64,000 bases of DNA, taken from Patagioenas fasciata. Taxonomy: Eukaryota > Chordata > Aves > Columbiformes > Columbidae. Under the pieces are notes generated by a model, which was given only the letters and a program-made list of their open reading frames with translations, ran no database searches and had not been told where the DNA came from. The position numbers and the translations under genes were made by a program. The stretch is taken from the NCBI RefSeq assembly GCF_037038585.1, contig NC_092523.1, positions 32,775,501 to 32,839,500 on the forward strand, in the 5' to 3' direction. Of the stretch, positions 35,151-46,586 are shown one piece after another (the first letter of the stretch is position 1; each line of letters begins with the position of its first letter).

Positions 35151-38100
35151 GTTTTTTTGAGTCATTATCCTGTTCTGTATTGACAGAGCATGCTTTTCTC
35201 GCACATTATTTTGCAGTGATGCTGTTCCAGCATCTGCAGTTTTGCTGTCAGCGTCTCTGGAAATCTCTGGCCTTGTTCTCTCTCTTTCATAGCACTGGAC
35301 CAGAGTGGCTGTTTAAAGTCTGGGATGGCAGACTGGTAGGCAGGAGAAAGGGGCTCTCTATGGAGGCAAGATGCACATCTTGGCCCATGAGGGAACATAT
35401 GTGATTGAGTCTCTGTTGGATATTGGTTCTTGTGAGACTTATGAACAAGATTGAAGCATTTGCCTTCTTTTTGTGGCTTATTTTTCCACTGAACTTATCA
35501 GACTCTGTCTTCTTTGGTCTTCAGCTTTCAAAGAAGGACTTATTCTTCTTAGTGGTGGCAACAAAAAGCCAAAAGTTTCTCGAAGAACCCTGAAATGGTA
35601 CCTATTTTTTTCTGCTGAAAGTAATATTTTGCATTTCCCTTCAGATATTTTAGCGCATAATCTGTTGTATGAATACCATATGTTCTCCAGCATTTCTAAA
35701 TCTGTTCTTGTTTGCCTGCATGGTGGGACCCCAAAACGTGTCTGTCAGTAATACTTCATCTTTGAGGACAACCTTAGCCAAATAAGTAGATTGCAAGGCT
35801 GTATAAAGAACTATAGCTCAGGGAAAGGATTATTTATTAATAAAATGACCACTGTTAATTTTTCTACAGTTTTCCCTTAACTTGAACTGATACAGAGCTT
35901 GACTACATGCAGTACCAAAAGGAGGTCAAAATGCCTCCTCCAGGAAAGTAGTTTTTGTTTTTACTTACACATACTTTTAACTGCTGATAGTGTCAATTCA
36001 TTTAACATATTTTATGCAGTTGCCAGTTAAAACAACTTTAGAGGCTCCAAGCTTCAATTTGCTGCAGTGGCCTAGAGACCATCTTCAGTGTGATGAAAAG
36101 TATATTGTAATTCCTAAAGCAGTTGGGTAGAAATAATTGTAAAATAGTAAAGATATTTGCTAGCAGGTGGTACATACAGGCTTATTGAAAATGTATTTTC
36201 TAAGGGTAGTGGAGTTGTGTTTTCTGTTAATACATTCCCTAGTGTGGACTGCACATAAAAACAGTTCCCTTGCACGGTTTCAGAGAAACCATATTCATAG
36301 AGTAGTTTTGTTTTGATTGCATTGTGGCAGTTCTTCTACATTGTTTTCTATAACACCCTCAAGCATTGTCACTTGATTATTATAATGTTAATTACCTCTA
36401 CAAGATTCCTCTAGTCCATCTTAAGAATGTGAGTAATTTTAAATGCATTAAAATGACTTCCATCTTTTGTGCATATATTAAAAATAAATACACTTGACCC
36501 AGGAATTAATCAACAAAGAACTGTGAAACAATGAAGTTAAATAACGTTTTTGATTTTCCAAGGCTGCATTGTGTATGTCATGCTCATAGTGAAACATTTT
36601 TTGCAGCAAGTTTTTTTTGTTGTAGTTTATTTTTTGTGTGCGTGTGTTTTTTGTTTGTTCCCCCCTCACCTCTCCTTCCCTAAATATTATGCTTTGCTTC
36701 ACTCAGGAATTCAGGTTAGCCCTATGACTGTATAATGCAGGAGCTGTCTGACTCCCTGAAATGTATGTCTGTGTAGCTAACAGATTCTAAGTATAAAGGA
36801 CGTTACTATTAACTTACTGAAATCAGTGAGTGAAGTCAGTACTTCTCAGGGACATGACAAATACTCCATGGAGGTTAGATCCTCTCTCTTGGATATAAAC
36901 ATTACAAAGACCCTTCAGTCTCTCCTGAACTTCATATGTGATATGGGATCCCCCTTTCTGCACATGGCTGAGCCGTCCAATGCTGCTCCTGTGGACTCCT
37001 TCGTAAAGATTTTTCTTTGGTGATGTGAGTTACTGAGAAATACCCCTTGCTCCATTCCTTCAAAGGGTCTCTCTTATATGGTTCTCCTCACTCGGCTGGT
37101 GGCTCATCTCCTCTCTGATCCTCCTCCCATCTCTGCCCTCATGGCTTGGAATCATGTGCCATTTCCTTGCTTTTATCGGGACTTCTCCCGGAGCAGAAAT
37201 TCATTCCTGCTTAGGACACAATACACTGCATAAAGGGTGGACGTAGTATCCACAAGTATCAAGTTTGTTTTGCCATGCTTAGTTTCAATATTTGATTAGT
37301 GTTTGGCAAAACAAATGGATGTAAATGAAACTCATGACTTTTAATTTAGAAATCATACTACTCCTGACTGTATAGTTCAATGAAAGCTCCCAGTGGGACT
37401 AGAATAGACTGATACTCCTCGTGTAAAAGCCAAGTCTGCAGAATTGAACAGTTCTGGCAAAGATTTTAGGGAACCAGGATTTTCCTCCATATATGTAAGG
37501 GGACAGAAAGAAAGAAAGTTTCCTTAGTCCTGGGAGGAGGGAAAGGGGAAGGGGGAGGAAGCATAGATCTATTCTTCCAGTATTCTTTACTTAATATTTG
37601 TATCATAGAAGTGTTTTTAGGTCCACCAGGCCAAGTTTCTGCTATGCACAAATCCTTCCTAGTTATTTAGACGAAGAAAGTTGGTACCCAAATACCTACT
37701 GTCTGCAGTGCCTTGAAACATTGACTAGGACTCGTGGGAATACATCTGTAGTATCATTGCATAAAGATATTTGTCAGGTGTTGCTGTTGTATCTTTCTGC
37801 ATGGTGAAATGAGAAGACCAGTGTGCTCTTCTTGCGTACTGAATTTAGAAGTTGAAATAACACTCCTTTAACTGGTTTGCTGGTGAGGTGTACTAGATCC
37901 CTGAGAAATGTTCCCATGTAATATGGCACTCAGAAAGCTGGCAAAAGGATTACATGTCGGTCTTGTTCCCAGCCTCTAATATAAGTGGTGCCTGTTTGAA
38001 TATGTTACAGCAGGGAAATTTTCTGCCTGATGGGGGATTGCAGGAAACAAAAATTAGATCATTTCTTGAAGCTGCTATAAATTACACTGGAGACAGAGGA

Positions 38101-39383
38101 GATGGTGTGTAGGGAGTCCATAGGTATTTGAAGTTCAATTTCCCTTGCACTGAACCCCATATGCCTCCAGTAATCAATTGGAGTGAGAGAGAGATGCGTA
38201 AATTATGGTTTCCAAAAGACATGTGAGATTTGGGCCAACTTTGGGCCAATTTTTGCCCCTTTTAATGTGTCTCATTTTAAGCATTCAAGAACTTAAAACA
38301 TTCTTGTCATGGAAGATTGCATGCAGAGTAACTGAAAATCATCCCATTTATTTCCATTTTCAGGTCTCAGCAACAACATTTCCCTTGATTCTTTCCTGCC
38401 CACGAGATATGGCTTTCTGGAATAATGATTTTGTGGTTTCCACCAGCAGATACATACGCTATTGCTTCCAATCTCTCATCTAAAATCACTGACTGACAGG
38501 TCTAACAGAAACAAATAGCAGGTGGGTTGGTAGATACTGTGCTTCGATTTGCTTTAAACTACTTTATCTCCCCTTCTCCTCCTTTTTTTTTTTTTTCTTG
38601 TCTTTTTCTGGTTCAGCACCTTTTTCCTATAGAACTGTTAGGATCACAACTTCCAGTTTGCTGGGTATGTAGTCATGGATCGCTATATATCCCCAGCTGT
38701 GATAATATTAATAATTTCTTGTTACTTCCTTTGGAATGTCATGTGGTCTGGCTTCTTTTTTTTTTTTTTAAATACCTCTGTATCATATTGCTTTAATTCC
38801 ATTACAAAGGAATGTTTTTCTGTTTTCTTTCCTTTACAGTATTGCAAGATGGACGAGCAGCATGCCAAATGGCTTCTACATCTTTTGCTATTTTAATTCT
38901 CTTCTCAATAGGTACACTTTTGTAGATGCCAATAGATCCCATCTGTGCCCTGGTTGAAATATTACAAATTATGCAGATTAAGACTACATCTTAGCAGAAA
39001 TACCTGGTGAAGCTTGGGCAGATCTGCTTTTATAATCCTCTGGGTTCTTGTTCCACCGCGAGAGAAGGGGCAACTGGGCAGACCACAAAGATCCTTGCCT
39101 TCAGAATTTGCCCCTCTGCACACTGGCGCAGAGTTCAGATTTGGGAAGTGATTTCACAGTTGTTAATATTTGTCCACTTTTTACAGCTTCTTTGTTCCTG
39201 ATCATAGGAAAGCTTGCCAGAAACATGATAGCATTATCGCTAACATGAGCATGTTTTCTGTGTATTTGCTGATATCCTTTATTCATGAAGGATGTACAAT
39301 TGTATCATAAACACTTTATGTTGAAATTAAACTCTAGAGATAGGTGTGAGGCATAAACCAGTTACTCTGAGGCTGGACTAGGT
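35151..39383. other. Non-coding stretch, nothing firm recognised
   Basis: The stretch holds T-rich and G-interspersed T tracts (about 36600-36660), T tracts at about 38583-38598 and 38757-38770, and a purine-rich run (about 37530-37560). A short segment bounded by a strong pyrimidine tract with CAG and a GGTACA (38840-38911) is listed as a weak exon finding. No gene was recognised. Confidence 0.5.
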
Positions 39384-39495
39384 AGAAGGAGGAACTGAGA
39401 CAGAGACATTTAACTGGTTTCTTCAAGTTGACAGAACAAATCAATGACAAAGATTGAATGCAGGTGTCATCTGACACAGACATCTGGCTCTGTGT
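39384..39495 (+). mobile_element. Degraded MIR-type SINE remnant
   Basis: GAAGGAGGAACTGAGACAGA, GACATTTAACTGGTTTCTTC, AAGTTGACAGAACAAATCAA, then AGATTGAATGCAGGTGTCAT and CTGACACAGACATCTGGCTC run parallel to the 3' two thirds of MIR (gatgaggaaactgaggcacagagaggttaagtaact, through 'gattcgaacccaggcagtctgactcca'). It is diverged but collinear. Confidence 0.65.
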
Positions 39496-41480
39496 TACTG
39501 GGATTTCTGACAGTGGAAATCTGCCATAGAATGAAAATGAAATATTGTAATTTTGTGATGCTTGTAAACACGGGCTTAATGCTTCTGTGAGAGAAAGCAG
39601 AAAGGAAATGGGATATGACCCTTGAGTCAGTACAAGAAGATTCTTTTTGCGTTTACTATGTATTCATGGAGAAATTGCCATTTTCTGAAAGGAGCGTCCA
39701 CTTGTGTGTCTGTCTGTTTGTTGTGTCATGTCTTGTTCCTCCTTGTCAATCCTTCAGTAAAAGCCAGGAGATGCATGAGGGTCATGCCTGTGGGTTGTTT
39801 CAGTTCAAATTGTGAGCAATGAGGGAGTTGCACTCGTGTACTTTTCATTGCTGTTACACTGATGGATTACCTTCTACTCCAAATGTGTGAAAAGGTTATT
39901 TCAGGAAGAGAGCAGATTTTTCTAGATGTGCCAGGCATTCCATATGTAACAAAATAGGTATTAATCATCATCATAATCAGGATGAATCTATGAATTTTAT
40001 CTTTGTGAGAGAAATAGGTTTGAATTGTGATGCAAAATAGTGGAGTCCTTTCCATGTGATGGAGCAGAGGCTGCAGGGGAAACCATTGGGGAGCCCTGAT
40101 GGTTTGTTTTTCTTTCCTACCTGCTATGCTTCTGTTCTAATTGGAAAGTCTGGCATGTCTATGCTTTTTCAATTTTAAAGATCATTTGGTCCTCAAAGGA
40201 TTAGAAGGTCAGTTCTAAAACCTAGAGGTGAGAGGCTAAGAAGCTGTGGCAATGAGTTTATACTGTCCTCTCAAAATCAGATGGAGGAAGGATGAAATGG
40301 AAGAATAAGCCACCAAACCACTTTCCTTGAGGATGGAAAACCTGCTGAAGTGGGTAAGTCTGGCTGCCCCGTGGCAGCTTCCGTGTCAGCCTTCCCCCTC
40401 TAAGGTGGAAGGTCCAGAAGGGAGTTAGATAGGTCAGTGTTTAGTAAGGTAGCAGTGAATTATAACTGTGAAGAAGACTGAAAGTTTGTTGATGGGGTAA
40501 GGAAGAAAGAAGTAAAAATTCTAGATAAGGATCAAAGTTAATACACTTATCCAAATCTCTGAATCTCCTGAGAGTTCACCAGGACTTCATCTGTCAGCAT
40601 CTGCCTAAAACCCTTTCTAGGAGCTTTCAGTGGTATAGATAGAAGTTATGTTAACAAACATGGCAACGCTTAACCCTATGAGTGTTCATAACACTGAAAA
40701 TTCACTCTAGGAAGAAGCTGTGGGAAACTGTTTGGGGTAATTGGCTCCATTAGAGAGTCAAAGGGAACAGGGTATTTCACTTCCCTCAGCTGCTTTTAGA
40801 CTCCCAGGAGGAACTGCTACATTATTAGTAAACTACCCGCAAAAATCTGACATTAGAAGTATTTTTTTAAAAATAGCTGTGCTATTTAAAAATAGCAAGG
40901 GGTGTGTGGAATCAGCAATTTCAGAAAGTTAGACCCTTATTTGATCAAATATTACTGATGAAATAATGGGCATTTTTTGCTTCATTCTTTACAATGACAT
41001 CTTACTTTATGACATTTAGAAAACTATTATAAACTAACTATATATGGCTTTGTGAATGAAGCTGGCATAGTTTGAATACAGCTATTATTCCAAAATCAGT
41101 TTTAATTAACTCATATATAGTGGTGGACTCAACAGAAAAGTGTCATAAGATGTTCATAATGAGGGAGACCTACTAAATATTCTGACTCTTGTAGCCAAGT
41201 CTGACAACCTGCTTTAAAAAGCACGTTGGATGCTCCCTCTGCCATGCTAAGACAACAGGGTCAAATAGTCAGCCATTTATGTCTCAGTCAAGCAAAGCAC
41301 TTAAGCTCGATGTTTAATATAATGGAAAGGGTACTACTGAATTGGCTGGTTCCACACCAGGATGTGCAGCACCTTGCTGGCCAGAGGATTTCTGTTGTCT
41401 GTATGGAATTCTAGACTTTGCCATGGTGAGTCACATTAAAACAACACTGTAGAAAAAACTTTTGAGTATTCTATTTATTT
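39496..41480. other. Non-coding stretch, possible old transposon traces
   Basis: No gene was recognised. TTTAAAGATCATTTGGTCCT (about 40176-40195) loosely resembles the 3' end of CR1/L2-type LINEs, and AGCAAAGCACTTAAG (about 41291-41305) resembles a motif of an old amniote dispersed repeat. Both are too short to call. Confidence 0.4.
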
Positions 41481-41484
41481 ACGC

Positions 41485-41521
<37 letters not shown>
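41481..41521. repeat. (AC)n microsatellite
   Basis: ACGCACACGC is followed by about 24 bases of pure AC and then ATATATA. It is a dinucleotide repeat likely to vary in length between individuals. Confidence 0.95.
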
Positions 41522-41660
41522 AATTCTTAGGCTACAGAGAGATTCTGGGAATCTTGTTTGGATGATTGTTTCTGTGATTGTTAATCTCAGGGTCTGAGGG
41601 AGATTGATAATAATGAAAAAAATATATTTAATGTGCTGTATTGTGAGTAAGTTCTGGTTT

Positions 41661-41696
41661 TATATATGTATATATACATACATACATACATACATG
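41661..41696. repeat. (TATG)/(ATAC)n microsatellite
   Basis: TATATATGTATATATA leads into five ATAC units and ACATG. It is a tetranucleotide repeat about 150 bases downstream of an AC repeat. Confidence 0.9.
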
Positions 41697-44600
41697 TTTG
41701 TGAGTTTAGCTGAAGATGACCTCGGCTAACAATTACTAGACCTTTTAAAAATATGAGTGATCAGAGTCTCCCATTTTAGTGTTCTGTTTTGTCACAGAAA
41801 ATAAAAGCTGGTGGTGACAGGTTCAGAGGATAACAAGGACTCTGGATCATAAACCATCAGATTCAAAGCTGAAATAAAACTTCAAATCGGAAACTGCAGC
41901 ATAAAATAGTTAATTATTTTTAAAGTACTTTAGACTCCCAAAAAACAGTATAGAAGTTTTCTGCAACAATATAGAAGTTTTTCTTCCTTTGCTAACAAAG
42001 ATAAACTTTTATATTTAGTTGCTTTGGCATTTTTGCAGGGCACTTTGGGGCCATCTTATTAACTAAGATTGCAGTCAATTATCTGCTTTATTGAGTATTT
42101 GTTTTCATTTGAGTGATCTTTGTACTGCTTGCTGCATAATTTTTATGTGGTAAGCTTATTACAGCTCTTACTATACCTGCTTGCTACAGTCTCACTTGTC
42201 TGAAACTGAAAAACGCAACTGACGTGATCTGAATTTGACTGGAGCTGTAAACCAGTGCAGGTACCTTTGCTTCATCAAAATGTGAAAAAGCATGTGCTTC
42301 TTTTCATTATAATTTAAATTACTTTTTTTTTTTCTTTTCCCCCTGCTTGATGCAAATTAGTACTGGTCTTTATTCTAACATGGAAGATACAGCATCAAAT
42401 CAACAACTTTATTTTATCACATGAAACAGATGGTGAAGTTCACAGAGATTTCCAAGAAAAGACAATGTAATTTCAGTGCTAAATTACCCTTGCTGAAGGG
42501 CCCTACCTCCAGCATTTGATAGGGAATATAACTATAGTGTATTTCTTGTTCATGTCTAGGCTTAGCTCACCAGAAGCTAGGAAAGATTGAATCTTTGCTT
42601 CATATTGTCGTTTAAAGTGTCAAAATCAGGCCGTGGAGTAATCATTGCCAGTTTCACAGCTGATTTTAGTGGGCTTTCAGTCAGTGGTTTGTGCAATTTA
42701 TTACCATGTGTAAAGTAAGTGAAGAAATAAAGTGATCGGATGGAAAATTCCTGAGCTGTTGACAAAGTTTTCCTTGACAAAGCTTTCCACTGGACGCGAG
42801 GATGATTCAGGCCTCTTCTGTGCTGTAGTGGGACAATCCCTCTGGAACTTGAAAGGTATTTCTCATTGTAAAAGATAAACAATAGTTGCTTTTTCTTGGG
42901 GACAAACAGAAAAGCAGAATGTGGACACCCAAGCTTTAATGACAACAGATTTTAAGTCTGTTGTGCTGTGAAGGGCTTAGAATCCCAATCTCAGAGTAAA
43001 TGGAGTTTGTACTTAAGCATGTATTTTTTTTTAACTGCTAGGAAAGACACACTCTAATGCAATCTGGGTATATGTGGGTTCCTTTGTTTTTTTGTTCCCC
43101 AAGTGACCTGAAAAAATTTAAAAAAAGATAAGTGTTCAGACATAAACATCTTGGGAAAGTGAGAATTGCAAACTGTACAGTGATTGATAGGAGAAGTGTG
43201 TTCTAGAGTTTTTTCACAGAAAACCAATCTGGTCCTGAGAAAAAAAGTAGAGTTGCTTTTTAAGGAGACGACCTAAATATTGCAAGTCTTCCAACTGCTG
43301 CAGAGGACACACAGGCAAAACCTATAAACCAGAAACTAAACATACACTTTGTTAGATTTGTGCTCAGACAAGGGACCACTGTGTGCTACAGAAGAATCAA
43401 TTCAAAGTCAGGTGGGCACCTGGTGAAGAGATGTCTTCTCTTAGATGCCCACCATTCAGGTGTGTTTGTCAGTAACTGGTAAGAAAACTGTCATAAAACT
43501 TGGTGTCAGCCTGTATGCACGCAGCTAGAATACTGTTTGCAGCTGAGCATGTCTGCAAATAATTATCCTGAGGAGAGCCCAGGTTGATTTAAAAACTCCT
43601 CTGATGGATTATTACTTGTGGTTTATGATGCATCCTGTTTAATTGAAGTAGCATGCCATTTTCAGTAAGTCAGAAGCAATGTTGGGACATGTAAATATAA
43701 AAATAAGAACACACCAAAGAACTTCCCAGCAGTCGTTTGTGTGTTGGTGGCTCAGTATTGGATCCTGTTCCAGCTGAACTTTTTAATCAGAAACCTGCCG
43801 AGGCTGCTGCCAGCTCTCCTGCCCGACCTCCTCAGCAGGCTGCCTGTCACCACTTTGGAGTAGAGGATTCCAGGTTTCCAGGTCATTGGTTCTCAGTGGT
43901 TTATCCATCACTTTTATATTGAGAGGTTGTAATAAATTGCCACAAATTTATAGACTGACTAAATTAGGATTTTCTGCTTTATACACATTTTTTGAAACAG
44001 AGTGAGCATTGCATTTTTTTTTTTTTGTTTGTTGCATCTAATTATAATTAAGATTGGCTTTTAGAAGTCTGCTGGGGATCTTTCTGCATTTGTGTAAGTG
44101 CAACACCTTTAAGTCAATTTATTTTTCTAGTTCAGAGAGTGTGTCTAAGACTTTCCAAACTTAGTTTGAATTCATCCAACTCAACTTTAGGCAGTTAACT
44201 GAGACACCTGAATTAGGAATGTCTACCTGTCTCATTAAGTTCTCTTTATGGTTAGTATAAACAGAGTCCAAATAACATATGAATTACCTTCTATATCTGA
44301 ATCCCTTGTAACAGAGAAGAAGCAGGGAAAGAGATTAAGTAGCAGAAGTCAGGAGGCATGGGTCTGTGTCTGTGTGCCTAAAATCAAATTCTTTTGCATA
44401 CATTTAGATACCTGATTTATTAGTTTGATCTTCCACTCTGCTGAGCGCTCAGTGTTTTGTAGAGGTCTTGTTTGTCTGATTTAGTCAGAACAGAAAAATA
44501 TTTTCATCTAGTTGCTTGGATATTTCTACAGCAAAGCCATGAAGCATGGGTGGCAGAATCACCACTTGAAAAATCATATCACTGACCACTTTTTAAAATG

Positions 44601-46521
44601 GTTTTAGAACATTAGTTTTAGTCATGTAGCCTGGAAAATCTCTGATAAAAGTTGCAGTTACTATGTGTAAAGAGGATCAAATTACATACAGGTGTGTCTA
44701 CGATCACATCGAATTGAGCAATAGTTTCTTTAACCATTTCTTTCAGTGGTATGATTTTAGTAAATGAAGTGTGAAGTTGTTCTTAAAAATTAGTTCCACC
44801 TTTTGCTTGACTTTACGTGATGGAAATAAAATGATGGCTTGTAGACATTTCTCAACGAGTGTTTTCTCTAGTCTTTGTTCCCCTGCAGAGGTGACAGGGT
44901 TGCCAGTTACCTTAGAAGTACCTGGTCCAGTTTGTCTGTCAATTTGGAAAGAGACCAAACTCAGCAACAGAGCTGCTGTTGGGACTGCAGGCAAAGATAC
45001 TCTTTAATGCTGTATATGCTTCTGCAATGTCCTTAAAAAATATGTAAAATTTGAGGGAATAAAGGATTGATTTGAAACTCCTAAAGTGGATGGGAGTTTT
45101 TCTATTGACTTAAGTGTACACAATTTCAGTGACTGAATGATAGGAAGTACAGTGTAATGAAAGAGTATGAAAAAGTTTGTCAGAAGACCAGTCTGAAGTA
45201 CACATGCAGTCATTATTCCACTCCCATGTCTCATGGGCAATCTGCAGTAACTTTTTTCATTTCAGTGGGACTTCTTGTGGAATGGGATGTTTAAATTGTA
45301 GAAGGATGTCAGCAGTTCTGTGCAAGTTGCTACCAGATAACATGGTTGCATATCTTCAAGACTGCTATTTGAAGGACATTGAAGCTTCGCAGAATCTAAA
45401 GGGAAGTTTAGTGTTAACGTCAGTGGGGCCAGAAGTTTCTACTCCATTCTTTAGCTTCTCTAACAGCTATTCAGTTTGTCAGTGATTTTGATGAAACTAA
45501 TGACAGATCAGAACTCCAAGAAATGTGTAAACACTTTACATTATTATTGCTCTTTTCTTTCCTTATGAGGGAAAATTACTAAGTCAATCATTTTAAAATT
45601 ACTGCAGTTATGGAGTCACCACAGTTAACTCCAAGGTTGCATGATATAGGCTTAAAATGGCTTGTTGGAAAAAAAAAAAGAAAAAACAACCACACCAATC
45701 TCTTAAAAGAGTCTAATGCATTACACTGTAACCAAGTCCAAATACATGTACTTTTATGGGATAATTTCAACAATAGGTACCATCTGCTTAATGTGTTCAT
45801 AAAACCAAATATTAATTTCCTGGTAAATCAGTTGTAAACCAGAAAGTATTATTATTATTGCAGTAATTTTTGCATAAGATAAATGTCTCAGTGGCTCAGA
45901 AGGTTAAAGTTTAAAATAAGAGCTGGTGTTTATTTTTCTTTGCAATTTGGCTAAAATTAAATTGCCCGATCCTGAATCGGAGTCATATTTTATCTTTCAT
46001 TAAAATAGAAAAGACCTGGAAACAATCTGTAGACCACCAGGATGTCTGAAAGTTATTTTCCAGTTATAAAAATAAACTAGCCTTGAATTTATTCACCATC
46101 TGTCAGTCTTCTTTTTCTACCAAGGAGCTGAATTTTCAGACAGGTTACTTGCAGTGGTACGGAACAGCTGTAGGAAGCCAGGATCCCGAAATTGCTCTAA
46201 TTACTTTAAGCCACAGAGCAGCTTTTGGAAATTTGCAAGAGCTCAGTTACAGTGTCTGGGGAGGGTTTTAGCGTTTTCAGGATTCTCAAGAATGCACACT
46301 TTTCCTACTGTGTCTAAACCTCATTCAAAGGGGATGGAAATTAGCAGAGTGACCTTCCCTTGCTTAATAGTCCACAGCATCACAATCTGTGTACAGGGCT
46401 GGGACCAGTGCAGGTGAAGCAAGATACAGTGTTAATCTTATTAAGGTAACACTTGGTGGCAGGAAGAATGTTACTTTGCCTTCATAACCTTTGGGGACCC
46501 AGTGACTGTTATTAATGCTAT
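41697..46521. other. Non-coding stretch, nothing firm recognised
   Basis: The stretch holds short T tracts (about 42323-42333, 44015-44027) and an A-rich tract (about 45669-45686). A GC-richer patch lies at 43730-43880. A fragment at 45090-45118 shares 15 bases with one at 25.2 kb. A 122-codon frame on the minus strand (42577-42945) lacks an ATG near its beginning and has no known domain. No gene was recognised. Confidence 0.5.
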
Positions 46522-46586
46522 GCTACTCTGTTTGAGAATGGGAAGGTGGTGGTTTGCTACTCTGAGAATGAGAAGGCCGTTGTTTG
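46522..46586. repeat. Two-copy tandem duplication, 34 and 31 bp
   Basis: GCTACTCTGTTTGAGAATGG... (46522-46555) is followed directly by GCTACTCTGAGAATGAGAAG... (46556-46586). The copies differ by a 3-base gap and a few substitutions. This is a local tandem duplication of moderate age, with no link to a known repeat family. Confidence 0.85.

Noticed and set aside
34845-35183. 112-codon plus-strand frame
   Set aside because: Its 3' half runs through a MIR-type SINE remnant, so the frame is a by-product of repeat sequence.
40176-40200. AAGATCATTTGGTCC resembling a CR1/L2 3' end
   Set aside because: Similarity is confined to about 15 bases and lacks the terminal octamer repeat of CR1.
42577-42945. 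122-codon minus-strand frame with protein-like composition
   Set aside because: It begins at a TTG with no early ATG, ends in a stop just before the nearest plausible donor, and shows no known domain.
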